A stretch of DNA of 64,000 nt, taken from positions 124,001 through 188,000 of the forward strand of contig CAVYEZ010000012.1 in NCBI GenBank assembly GCA_963767685.1, given 5' to 3'. Position numbers and translations under genes: made by a program. The notes under the pieces were generated by a model that saw nothing but the letters and a program-made list of their open reading frames with translations, was not told the DNA's origin and made no database searches. The DNA comes from Trebonia sp963767685. Lineage in GTDB: Bacteria > Actinomycetota > Actinomycetes > Streptosporangiales > Streptosporangiaceae. Positions 53,407-62,449 of the stretch are shown piece after piece. The number at the start of each line of letters is the position of its first letter. The first letter of the stretch is position 1.

Positions 53407-54143
53407 TCACAGGAGTTCCGCCAGGTCCTTCACTACCACGTCGGCGCCGTGCGCGTGCAGCTGGTCGGCCTGGCCGACCCGGTCCACGCCCACCACGAAC
53501 CCGAAGTGCCCCGCTCGCCCGGCGGCCACCCCGGCCAGGGCGTCCTCGTAGACGGTCGCGTTCGCCGCGGGCGACGCCGAGCAGCCGCGCCGCCTCGAGG
53601 AACGTGTCCGGCGCGGGCTTGCCGCGCAGCTTGGCGGCCTCGGCGACCTGGTGGTCGACCCTGACCTCGAACAGGTTCTCCACGCCGGCCGCCTTGAGCA
53701 CCGCCGCGGTGTTCGCGCTCGACGACACGATCGCCGTGCGCAGCCCGGCCGCGCGGACCGCGTTGACGTAGCGGACGGAGCCCTCGTAGGGCTGCACCCC
53801 GTCGCGCTCGATCACCGTCTGCACGAGGTCGTTCTTCTTGTTGCTGAGGCCCCAGATCGTGGCCGTCCCGGCGGCGTCCGACTCCTCGCCCATCGGGCAG
53901 CTCGATCCCCCGGGACTCAAGGAAAGAAGCCGTGCCCTCAAGGCGCGGCTTCCCGTCGACGTACTCGTCGTAGTCGCGGGCCGGGTCGAAGGGGACGAAG
54001 GGCTGGTTGTGCGACGCGGACCAGTCACGCAGGAAGTCGTCGAACATCTCCTTCCAGGCCGCGTCGTGCACCTTCGCCGTCTGGGTGATCACCCCGTCCA
54101 TGTCGAACAGGCAGGCGGTGATCGCGTCGGGCAGGCCTAGCAT
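53407..54143 (-). CDS. Beta-phosphoglucomutase family hydrolase (HAD), two frameshifts
   Basis: HAD phosphatase-fold enzyme of about 245 aa. The nucleophile motif is CLFDMDGVITQTAKVHDAAW, motif II lies in LRTAIVSSSANTAAVLKAAG, Lys in KLRGKPAPDTFLEAARLLG, and the acidic motif IV in TVYEDALAGVAAG. Frames change near 53915 and 53575; removing one base at each gives the whole protein ending VVVKDLAELL. The start at 54143 has GGGGG upstream. It converts beta-glucose-1-phosphate to glucose-6-phosphate, the direct follow-on to the GH65 phosphorylase 19 bases downstream. Confidence 0.85.
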
Positions 54144-54165
54144 GCCGGCCCCCTGACTCGAGGTC

Positions 54166-54501
54166 TTAGCCGGAGAAACCCGGCTTGCCGTGATCGTCGG
54201 GCAGTTCGAGGTCACTCTTCGCCAGCTCCTCGATGTTGACGTCTTTGAAGGTCACTACCCGCACGTTCTTGACGAAACGAGCGGGCCGGTACATGTCCCA
54301 TACCCAGGCATCGTGCATGGTGACTTCGAAGAAGACCTCGCCGTTGTCGGCCGCGCGTACCTTAAGGTCTACGTCGTTCGTCAGGTAGAACCGACGCTCC
54401 GTTTCCACCACGTGGGTGAACAGGCCGACAACGTCGCGGTACTCACGGTAGAGCTGTAGCTCCATCTCCGCTTCGTACTTCTCCAGGTCTTCCGCGCTCA
54501 T
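54166..54501 (-). CDS. DUF2469 family protein
   Basis: Conserved actinobacterial protein of 111 aa, intact. Typical sequence: SAEDLEKYEAEMELQLYREY, RDVVGLFTHVVETERRFYLT and FEVTMHDAWVWDMYRPARF. It is found next to rnhB in most actinobacteria, as here with a five-base gap; its function is unknown. No membrane segment or catalytic motif is visible. Confidence 0.93.
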   Translation of the reverse strand: MSAEDLEKYEAEMELQLYREYRDVVGLFTHVVETERRFYLTNDVDLKVRAADNGEVFFEVTMHDAWVWDMYRPARFVKNVRVVTFKDVNIEELAKSDLELPDDHGKPGFSG

Positions 54502-54506
54502 GTCAC

Positions 54507-55163
54507 CTATTCTCCCTCCACCGGCTCGTCACCGGGCACGCACCGGAAAGAGCGGCGGTGCACCGGAGACGGCCCGTGCTCCGCCAGCGCCCGCAGGTGC
54601 TCGCCGGTTACATACCCCTTGTGACGGCAGAAGCCATATACCGGGTAACGCTCGTCGAGCTCGCACATCATCCGGTCCCTGGTCACCTTGGCCACGATCG
54701 ACGCGGCCGCCACGCTCGCCGCTACCCGGTCACCCTTCCACATCGCCAGCGCCGGCGTGCCGAGGCCCTGGACGGGGAAGCCGTCAGTCAGCACGTACGC
54801 GGGGCGCCTGGTCAGCCCGGCGCACGCGCGGCGCATGCCCTCGACGTTGCACACGTGCAGGCCGAGGGCGTCGATCTCGGTATGCGGGATCGTGGTGACG
54901 TGCCAGTCGAGCGCGTGCGCGACGATGCGCCCGTAGGCGTCCTCGCGGGCGGCGGGGCTGAGCAGCTTGGAGTCGGCGAGCTCGCCGACGCGCTTGATCG
55001 CGGCCCGGTCGAGCACGACCGCCGCGACCACCAGCGGCCCGGCGCACGCGCCGCGGCCCGCCTCGTCGATGCCCGCGACGGGCGCGAGGCCGGCCCGCGC
55101 GAGCGCGTGCTCATAGGCGGCGAGCCCGGCGTCTCGCCGCGGTGTGTAGGAGGGAGCAGCCAT
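54507..55163 (-). CDS. rnhB: Ribonuclease HII
   Basis: Cytoplasmic RNase HII of 218 aa that removes ribonucleotides and RNA from RNA-DNA hybrids. Active-site acids are seen in VAGIDEAGRGACAGPLVVAA, ADSKLLSPAAREDAYGRI, TDGFPVQGLGTP and VAAASIVAKVTRDRMM. The start is ATG 55163, with a possible GTG three bases earlier. It sits in the conserved order lepB-rnhB-DUF2469 and, unlike its neighbours, has no frameshift. Confidence 0.95.
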   Translation of the reverse strand: MAAPSYTPRRDAGLAAYEHALARAGLAPVAGIDEAGRGACAGPLVVAAVVLDRAAIKRVGELADSKLLSPAAREDAYGRIVAHALDWHVTTIPHTEIDALGLHVCNVEGMRRACAGLTRRPAYVLTDGFPVQGLGTPALAMWKGDRVAASVAAASIVAKVTRDRMMCELDERYPVYGFCRHKGYVTGEHLRALAEHGPSPVHRRSFRCVPGDEPVEGE

Positions 55164-55187
55164 CACAGGCAGGGTACGCCAACCGCG

Positions 55188-56264
55188 CTAGGAACGACGC
55201 TCACGCCGGGACTTTAGCCGCCGGCGGGCCCTGCGCTGCAGCCAGGTGAGCGGGACCGCGCCGACGAAGCCGAGGGCGAGCGGCAGCGGGGAGCCGCGGG
55301 CGGACCGGGGTGCCGTTGTCGAGCGCCGCTTCCAGGGCCGCGCGCCGAGCCGCCGGCCGCGGCGTTGGAGGCGTTCAGCCGCGGCTGCTCGAAGGTCGCG
55401 GGGATGTTGAGGAAGCCCCACCGGCTCGGCGGCCAGATGATCACGAAGGCGCGGCCGAGGACCGCGCTCTCCGGGATGCTGCCGCCGCCCGGGTCGCCCG
55501 TGTGGCCCCGGGAGTCGTAGGAGATCGCGCGGTGGTCGCCCATCACCCACAGGCTGCCCGGCGGGCACCGTGACGTTGAACTTCTGGGTCGGACGGCGTG
55601 GTTGCCCGGGTACAGGTACGAGCTCTCGCTCAGCGGCACGCCGTTGACGGTGACCTGGCCGGCGGTGTTGCAGCAGGCCACGTGGTCGCCGGGCAGGCCG
55701 ATCACCCGCTTGATGTAGATGTGCGGGTCGTGGCTGATGCCGACGATGCCCTCAAGCTCGTCGACCGCCTTGCCGAAGATGTTGCGAGCTGGCCGGCGGG
55801 CTGTCTGAAGTCCCAGGAGCCGCTGCCGTCGAACACGACGATGTCGCCGCGGTGGATCGACCGCAGGTGGTAGACGACCTTGTTGATCAGGACCCGGTCG
55901 TTGATCGTCGAGGGTGTTCTCCATCGAGGCGGACGGGATGAAGAAGGCCTGGATCGCGAAGGACTTGATGACGAGCGCGAGCACGAGCGCGACGACGACG
56001 AGCACGGGAAGCTCGCGCCAGAAACTGCGGCGGCGGCGGCGCTTGCCGCCCTTGGCGCCGCTGGCGCGGCTTCCGGCGGGGTCTTCGCGTGCCGTCCGCG
56101 TCGCCGTCGGCCGGGTCAGGCCCGGTGCCGTCGCCTCCGGCGCTGCCCGTCCCGGCGTTCGGTCGCGGGACCGGGCCGAGGCCGGGGATCGCCTGGGTGT
56201 CGTTCAGGTCGGGCACCGGGTCGGCCGGGCCCCACGGCGGCGACCCCAAACCATCCCCGTTCAT
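55188..56264 (-). CDS. lepB: Signal peptidase I (copy 1), multiply frameshifted
   Basis: Type I signal peptidase, about 340-360 aa once frames are joined. A long acidic/Gly-rich cytoplasmic leader (PPWGPADPVPDLNDTQAIPG) and one N-terminal anchor (LVVVALVLALVIKSFAI) come first. Next is box B with the catalytic Ser in IPSASMENTL, then INDRVLINKVVYHLRSIHRG in another frame, box D with the catalytic Lys in IYIKRVIGLPGDHV, and box E GDHRAISYDSRGH. A C-terminal hydrophobic helix ends LALGFVGAVPLTWLQRRARR. Breaks lie near 56090, 55912, 55790, 55570 and 55330. All catalytic boxes survive, so the gene is probably intact in the organism. Confidence 0.85.
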
Positions 56265-56360
56265 CCCGCTCCCCCTGTTCGCTCGCGCCGGGCCGCGCCG
56301 TCGTCCCTCATTACTGTGAGCGTATCGTCCCCTTCCGGGCAGCCGATCGCCCCTACCGCA

Positions 56361-57290
56361 TCAAACGCCCGCGGTCTCCCCAAGGACCTCAGCCGGCGCC
56401 CGGCCCCCGCCGGCGCGCCGGCGCCAGGTGAGGACCGCCGCGCCCGCGAACGCGGTGCCGCCCGCCACGGTGGCCGGCGGCGCGGCCGCCACGGCCGCGG
56501 CGGCGTTGAGCGCCGGCTGCTCGAAGGTATTCGGGATGGGGAGGTCGGAGACGCGCGAGAGCGGCCAGATGATCAGGAACGCCCGGCCCACGACGGCGCT
56601 TTCCGGTATGGTCCCGCCGCCTGGGTCGGTCGTCACGGAAGCGGGAGTCGTCGGAGTCGCCCCGGTTGTCCCCCATCACCCACAGCCGCCCCGCCGGGAC
56701 GGTGATGTTGAACCGCACCAGCGGAGGGGGCGTCGCCCGGGAAGACGTACGACGACTCGGACAGCGGCACGCCGTTGACCGTCACCTGCCCCTGGGCGTT
56801 GCAGCAGACCACGTGGTCGCCGGGCACGCCGATCACGCGCTTGACGTAGTCGGTGTCCGGCCCGGCGATGCCGACCAGGTTGACCGCGTCGTCCCAGACC
56901 CCGGTGAACCAGTTGCTCGGCGGCTGGTTCGGCGGGTCCCAGGACCCGGCGCCGCTGAACACCACGATGTCGCCGCGGGCGATGGGCCGGAACTTGTAGA
57001 CGATCTTGCTGACCAGGATCCGGTCACCGGGCAGCAGGGTGTTCTCCATCGACCCGGAGGGGATGGAGAACACCTGCACGACGAACGCCTTCAGCAGGAT
57101 CGTCAGCGCCAGCGCCGCGACCACGATGACGACGAGGTCGCGCCAGAAGGACCGCTTCCGCTTCGGCCGCTTGGCGTCATCCGCGTTCGTCCTGCTGTCG
57201 TCGGCGCGGCTCGTCGGCGGCAGGCGCCGGCCCGGCAGCCGCCTGCGCGTCTGCCTGCGCGCCTGGTTCGGCACCCGGCTCAGGGGCCAT
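56361..57290 (-). CDS. lepB: Signal peptidase I (copy 2), frameshifted
   Basis: A second type I signal peptidase of about 305 aa. It has an Ala/Pro-rich start from ATG 57290, basic SFWRDLVVIVVAALALTILL anchor, box B IPSGSMENTLLPGDRIL, VYKFRPIARGDIVVFSG, box D DYVKRVIGVPGDHVVC, box E WVMGDNRGDSDDSR, and a C-terminal membrane segment. Frames change near 57180, 56720 and 56640; at 56720 one extra base in a C/T run accounts for the shift. It starts 24 bases after rplS stops. Tandem type I peptidases downstream of rplS are known in Streptomyces (the sip cluster). Confidence 0.88.
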
Positions 57291-57313
57291 CCGAGATCAG
57301 CTCGTCAGCTTGA

Positions 57314-57676
57314 TCAGCTGGCGGTCGTGGTCTCCCGCCGCTCCTTGATCCTGGCCGCCTTGCCGCGCAGGTCGCGCAGGTAGTACAGCTTGGCCCGGCG
57401 GACGCGGCCGCGGGTGACCGCCTCGATCTTGTCGATCGACGGGCTGTGCACCGGGAACGTGCGCTCAACGCCCACGCCGTAGCTCACCTTGCGCACGGTG
57501 AAGGTCTCCCGCAGGCCGCCGCCCTGGCGCCGGATCACGACACCCTGGAAGACCTGAATGCGGGAGCGGTTGCCTTCCGTCACCTTGACGTGCACCTTGA
57601 GGGTGTCACCGGGTCGGAAGTCCGGGACGTCAGTCCGGAGCTGGGCCTGCTCAAGCTCGGCGATCGCGGTGTGCAT
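57314..57676 (-). CDS. rplS: 50S ribosomal protein L19
   Basis: Full-length L19 of 120 aa, in one intact frame: DVPDFRPGDTLKVHVKVTEG, RSRIQVFQGVVIRRQGGGLR, VSYGVGVERTFPVHSPSIDK and AKLYYLRDLRGKAARIKERR. It binds 23S rRNA at the subunit interface. It lies between trmD and the two lepB genes, the standard actinobacterial order. ATG 57676 matches the family's N-terminus. Confidence 0.97.
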   Translation of the reverse strand: MHTAIAELEQAQLRTDVPDFRPGDTLKVHVKVTEGNRSRIQVFQGVVIRRQGGGLRETFTVRKVSYGVGVERTFPVHSPSIDKIEAVTRGRVRRAKLYYLRDLRGKAARIKERRETTTAS

Positions 57677-57789
57677 GATGGATGTTCCTCAGTCCTGGTC
57701 GGAATGCGCGGCAGCGCGCATCCGGGTGGAAGCCTGCGTTAGCCAGGGAAACACCCCGGCAGGGTCAACGCCCGAACGGGCAGCGCTCT

Positions 57790-58672
57790 TCAGTGTGCCA
57801 TATTTTCGGTGTCAACCGGAAAACCAACGTCAGCTAGCACCTGACGATCCCGCTTGTCGAGGCCGTCCGGTGCCGCCGCTAGACGGCGGATCAGGTCGGG
57901 CCGGTTGACAGCGGTGCGGCGCAGCGACTCATCCCGCTGCCAGCGCGCGATCGCCCGGTGATTGCCCGACAATAGTACGTCAGGCACGTCGCGCTCGCGC
58001 CACGTTCGCGGCCGGGTGTAGACCGGGCCCTCGAGCAGCCCGCTCATCGCTCCCCCGGTGCCGCCGAACGAGTCGTCGCGGTTTGACTGCTCGTTCCCGA
58101 GCACGCCGGGCAGCAGGCGGCAGACCGCCTCGACGATCACGGCGACGGCCGCCTCTCCCCCGGCCAGGACGTAGTCCCCGATGCTGACCTCGTCGACGGG
58201 CATGCCGCGTGCTGGCGTCGGCGACCACCCGGGAGTCGATCCCCTCGTACCGCCCGCAGGCGAACACGAGGTGCGCCTCCTGCGCGTAGGCGGCCGCCAG
58301 CTCCTGGGTGAAGGGCGTGCCGGACGGCGTGGGCACGATCAGCCGCGCCGGCGCTGGCGCGTCGCCGGCCAGGCCCGTGCTGGCCAGCACCGGGTTGGCC
58401 AGCACCGGGTTGGCCAGTACCGCGTCGAGGGCGGCGCCCCAGACGTCGGGCTTCATCACCATGCCGGGGCCGCCGCCGAAGGGGGTGTCGTCGACCGTGT
58501 GGTGCACGTCGGTGGTCCAGGACCGCAGGTCGTGCACGCGGAAGTCGATGTCGCCGCGCGCCCCGGCCTTCCCGATCAGCGACACGCCGAGGGGCCCGGA
58601 CTCGCCGACCCGCCCGTCCGCGCCGACGGGACCGAAGTAGTCAGGGAAAATGGTGACGATGTCGATCCGCAC
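57790..58672 (-). CDS. trmD: tRNA (guanine-37-N1)-methyltransferase, one frameshift
   Basis: SPOUT-class tRNA methyltransferase of about 293 aa acting on G37. First frame: RIDIVTIFPDYFGPV, DDTPFGGGPGMVMKPDVWGA and LVFACGRYEGIDSRVV. The second frame carries VDEVSIGDYVLAGGEAAVAV and the C-terminal tRNA-binding part PVYTRPRTWRERDVPDVLLS. One extra C near 58210 accounts for the break (ACGCGG then ATG). A 15-base tandem repeat encodes VLANP units between the two halves of the knot domain. The start is GTG 58672. Confidence 0.92.
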
Positions 58673-58711
58673 GCTAACCCCCCGGCATGATCGATCTAGC
58701 GCGACGCAAGC

Positions 58712-59232
58712 TCACGCTTCTTCGAGGTTCAGGAGGCCCTCGGGAGGGTTGATCGACCAGGTAGCCCGCCGGGCACGTCTACTTCGGGCACGAGGGGCTT
58801 GACGAACGGGACCATGATGTCGCGGCCGTCCGGTGACTTGATGACCAGGACGTCCTGGCCCGAGTGGAGCACGTCGTCGACCGTGCCGACCGTGCGTGCC
58901 GTCGAGCCGTGCGGACGGACAGGCCGACCAGGTCGGCGTCGCGGAACTCGTCGGGGTCCTCGGGCGGCGCGATCGTGGCGGAGTCCACCGTCAGCCAGGT
59001 GCCGCGCAGCTCCGCCGCGGCGTCCCGGTCGCCGACGCCCTCGAACCGGACGAGGAGCTCGCCGGAGTGCCACTTGCTGCCCGCCACGGTGAGCGGGCCG
59101 ACGTCGGCCGGGTCGGTGTCCAGCCGCGAGCCGCGGCGCGAACCGCAGTTCCGGCTCGTCGGTGCGGACACCGACCACGACGTCGCCGCGAATCCCGTGC
59201 GGACGGCCGATGCGGCCGACAGTGACTTGCAA
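58712..59232 (-). CDS. rimM: 16S rRNA processing protein RimM, about three frameshifts
   Basis: 30S maturation factor of about 173 aa. N-terminal barrel: QVTVGRIGRPHGIRGDVVVG; then in another frame RLDTDPADVGPLTVAGSKWH and GELLVRFEGVGDRDAAAELR; then the PRC-barrel part VGTVDDVLHSGQDVLVIKSP and IMVPFVKPLVPEVDV. The natural C-terminus INPPEGLLNLEEA is found in a further frame ending at 58712. Breaks lie near 59125, 58905 and 58765. It lies upstream of trmD as usual. Confidence 0.88.
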
Positions 59233-59362
59233 ATCCGTTACCTCTTCCGAGTCACCCCGCAGCTTTTGGTCCGCGCGGGCGGGCCTGATACGATCGCGGT
59301 TTTTGTGATCAGGCCCGGCCGTGCGGACAGCCGGGGGGTACGGGGGGTCGTCCCCCCGGGAA

Positions 59363-59603
59363 TTAACTGACCTCGCCGGTCTCCAGCAGGTCGATGCGGA
59401 CGTGCCTGTTCCCGGCCAGTGAGCCGATCACGGTCCGCAGCGCCCGGGCGGTCCGGCCACCCCGCCCGATGACCTTGCCCAGGTCATCGGGGTGGACGCG
59501 GACTTCGAGTACGTTGCCCCGGCGGAGCATGCGGCTCACCACCCGGACGTCGTCCGGGTGGCGACGATGCCCCGACCAGGTGATCGAGGGCTTCCTCAAG
59601 CAC
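59363..59603 (-). CDS. KH-domain RNA-binding protein (KhpA-like), one frameshift
   Basis: Small KH protein of about 80 aa found between rpsP and rimM in Gram-positive bacteria. The N-terminal VLEEALDHLVGA in one frame joins RHPDDVRVVSRMLRRGNVLE and VRVHPDDLGKVIGRGGRTAR in the next; the GRGG loop binds RNA. One base near 59585 breaks the frame. GTG 59603 lies directly after the rpsP stop. The family chaperones RNA and affects cell division and size. Confidence 0.85.
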
Positions 59604-59604
59604 C

Positions 59605-60167
59605 TTAGGCCTCGGTTGACTCGGCCGGAGCGGACTCGGCGGCGGGCAGCCTCGGCCGGCGGGCGCCTCGGCAGCCTCGGCGGCGCGGCCTCGGCGCGGC
59701 CTCGGCGGCGGCGGCCTCGGCCGGGGCGGGCTCGGCCTTTTCCGGCGGCGGGCTCGGCCTTCTTGGCGTCCCGCTTCGGCGCGGACCTGGCGGGCTTGGC
59801 GGCGGCCTTGGCCTCCTTCGCCGCGAGGGACTCCTTGACGAGCTCCTCGTAGCGGTCCTTCTTGTCGGCCTTCGACTCGCCGGTCTTGAGCGTGCCCTCG
59901 GCGCCGGGCAGGCCCTTGAACTTCTGCCAGTCGCCGGTGATGGTCAGCAGGTGCTGGACCTGACTCGGTCGGCTGCGCGCCAACCGAGAGCCAGTACTGG
60001 GCCCGCTCGGAGTCGATCTCGATGAGCGACGGCTCAAGCTTCGGGTGGTACTTGCCGATCTCCTCGATGGCACGCCCGTCGCGCTTGGTGCGCGAGTCGG
60101 CGACGACGACCCGGTAATACGGTTCCCGGATCTTGCCCAGGCGCTTCAGTCTGATCTTGACAGCCAC
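59605..60167 (-). CDS. rpsP: 30S ribosomal protein S16 with Ala/Lys-rich tail, frameshifted
   Basis: S16 core: AVKIRLKRLGKIREPYYRVV, VADSRTKRDGRAIEEIGKYH and AQYWLSVGAQPTE, then VQHLLTITGDWQKFKGLPG in another frame. A long C-terminal extension rich in Lys, Ala and Glu (KAAAKPARSAPKRDAKKAEP and onward) ends ESAPAESTEA at 59605. Breaks lie near 59960, where one extra base fits, and within the repetitive tail near 59740. Such tails occur in actinobacterial S16. The start is GTG 60167. The usual upstream gene ffh is absent; a divergent transporter operon begins instead. Confidence 0.88.
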
Positions 60168-60804
60168 GGCTGCGGTCTTCTCCCACGAAGTTAGGTGTGT
60201 GTCGGGCACCCGCCAGCGGGGAATGGCCGGCCGGACCGAGCGAGTCTCGCCGGGCCGGGCGGACGGAGAGAGGGCGCCACACGGCCAAGCGTCAAGAAGC
60301 CAGTATAGGGGCTGCCGGCAGCCCTTCGCCCGCGTGCGGGGACATCCGGTCGAGGTGGCGGGGCGCGCGGAGGGCACCGGGATCCGCGCCGGGGGCCGGC
60401 GGGCGACTCAACGCGCGGTTAACGCCAACAAAACAGAACCGTCACTATAAAACAGTTTCATAACGCACATTGACTTCGATGATAGTCACCCATAGCGTTC
60501 TCCTACGATTGTTGACAATCCTACACGCGACGAAGACCCAGTAGTTAGTTACCGTCAGTTACGGCTGACCTGCTGCGGACACCCACATTTGGGCGGCAAT
60601 GACGCCGCCGCGTCCGCTACGTCCGCATATACCCCGAAGTGTCACATTTGTGCACGTAAAGGACTGTTGTGGTGTTAGCCTCGGAGTCGCTCACGGGCCG
60701 TAACGTGCTCGCGGCCACTCTTTACAACGCTTAGCCACAGCCGCCCAGCCGCGATTCCCCGCGCCCGGGCAGGGTGCGCAGCTATACAAGGAGAGATCCA
60801 CACC
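60168..60804. other. Long divergent promoter region with an AT-rich centre
   Basis: About 640 bases between rpsP and the ABC binding-protein gene, with no coding frame I trust. The section 60420-60560 is strikingly A/T-rich for this genome. A 14-base palindrome GATTGT-TG-ACAATC lies at 60507-60520, resembling GntR-type sites. AAGGAG precedes the binding-protein ATG. Both flanking operons must be driven from here. Confidence 0.55.
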
Positions 60805-62237
60805 ATGACTGACCAGACTGCCCAGCCGGACAGCACCGACAACCAGCCCACCGCCGGCCGCGTCTCCCGACGCAGCCTGTTCCGCGCGGCCGGCGTCGGC
60901 GCGGCCGTCGTGGGCGGCGGTGCCCTTCTTGAGGCCTGCAGCTCGGGGATCCAGGGAGCCTCGTCCTCTTCCTCGTCGAGCCGCGTCGGCGAGCACGGGC
61001 AGCACCGCGGGCGGCGGCTCAAGCAAGGAGCATCACGATCGGCTGGATCCACCCGGTGACCGGCTCGCTGGCCGGCTTCGGCTACCCGGACAACTGGGTC
61101 ACCCAGCAGGTCATGGCGACCTCGCAGTTCAAGAACGGGATCAAGATCGGCGGCACGACCTACAAGGTCAACATCAAGTCCTACGACTCGCAGTCGAGCG
61201 TGACCAAGGCGGGCACGCTGGCCAAGCAGGCCATCCAGCAGGACAACGTCGACCTGCTGCTCGCCTCCTCCACCCCCGAGACGGTCAACGCGGTCGCCTC
61301 GCAGGCGGAGACCCTGGGCACCCCGCTGATCTGCTCCAACATCCCGTGGGAGTCCTGGTACGTGCAACCTGGGCGGCAACCCGCAGAAGCCCACGCTGAA
61401 GCCCAAGTGGACGGTCATGTACTTCCTCGGCGCCGAGCACCTGGCGCTGTGCTTCAAGCCGATGTGGGACCGCATCGGCGCGAAGTACGGCAACAACCAC
61501 AAGGTCGCCGCCGCCTTCCCGAACGACCCCGACGGCAACGCCTTCCGCGCCGTGTTCCCCGCCGTGCTCAAGGGCACCGGCTACACCCTCGACCTGTCGA
61601 CGGCCTACCCGGACGGGCTGACCAACTACACGTCGATGATCAGCCGTTCAAGAACCACGGCGACGACTTCTTCACCAACGTCCCGCTGCCCCCCGACTTC
61701 GCCACCATGTGGACCCAGGCGCTGCAGCAGGGCTTCAAGCCCAAGCTCGCCACCGTCGCCAAGGTCCTGCTGTTCCCGACCGACGCCTACGCCATGGGCT
61801 CCAAGGTCTACAACATCGCCACCGACTCCTGGTGGGTGCCCGAGCTGCCCTGGACCTCCTCGCTCGACAGCCAGACGTGCACGGACCTCGGCACGGCCTT
61901 CACCGCCGCCGGCCTTGGCCAGCCGAACGCTAACATCTCCAACTACACGCTCTTCGAGATCGCCTACGCGGCCCTCACCCAGGTGAACGACCCGCACAAC
62001 AAGCAGGAGCTCGCGGACGCGCTGTTCAAGGTCAAGCTGCCGGAGGCGGTGGCGGGCCCGATCGACTACACCTCCACCAACGCCAAGACCAACCCCGCCC
62101 CCGGCGTCGCGATCACCCCGCCGGTCGGCATCCAGTGGCAGAAGGGCACCAAGTACCCGCTGGAGGCCAAGGTGGTCGACAACACCCTGCAGCCGAACGC
62201 AAAGATCACCGGCGACCTGCTGCCAACCTTCAGCTAA
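60805..62237 (+). CDS. ABC transporter substrate-binding protein (branched-chain amino-acid type), frameshifted
   Basis: Secreted lipoprotein of about 475 aa. A Tat signal (VSRRSLFRAAGVGAAVVGGG) leads to the lipobox LLEACSS and a Ser-rich linker. The Peripla_BP_6 body follows: ITIGWIHPVTGSLAGFGYPD, QAIQQDNVDLLLASSTPETV, then in another frame KWTVMYFLGAEHLALCFKPM and AAAFPNDPDGNAFRAVFPAV, then back to HGDDFFTNVPLPPDFATMWT. Breaks lie near 61000, 61030, 61365 and 61645; at 61030 one extra C fits. It captures an amino acid, amide or similar solute for the LivG/LivF ATPases downstream. The LivH/LivM permeases are not in the window. Confidence 0.87.
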
Positions 62238-62257
62238 ATCCCGAACAATCGCAGAAG

Positions 62258-62449
62258 CATGACTAGTCCACTCTTTGAGCTCGACCAGGTGCGGAATCGT
62301 CATGCGGCATGTTCCGAATATTAGAACGCTGTCTTGACATCCGGACACCGCACCCGAAACTCGGAACATGCAATCTCCAGCCCACTTTCGCCTGAGCACG
62401 GACGATTTCGGAGCACATGACTAGTCCACTCCTTGAGCTCGACCACGTG
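62258..62449 (+). repeat. 34-base direct repeat of the livG start region
   Basis: Bases 62258-62291 and 62416-62449 are identical except at two positions. The second copy is the genuine start of livG (ATG 62417). The first copy, 158 bases upstream, also begins with an ATG and encodes the first ten residues with two changes before diverging to a stop. Confidence 0.9.
62307..62371. promoter_or_regulatory. 11-bp inverted repeat and TTGACA before livG
   Basis: GCATGTTCCGA (62307-62317) and its exact complement (62361-62371) flank a TTGACA hexamer at 62334-62339. They lie between the binding-protein and livG genes. A regulator site or an mRNA hairpin that tunes expression between the two genes is possible. 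Confidence 0.45.
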
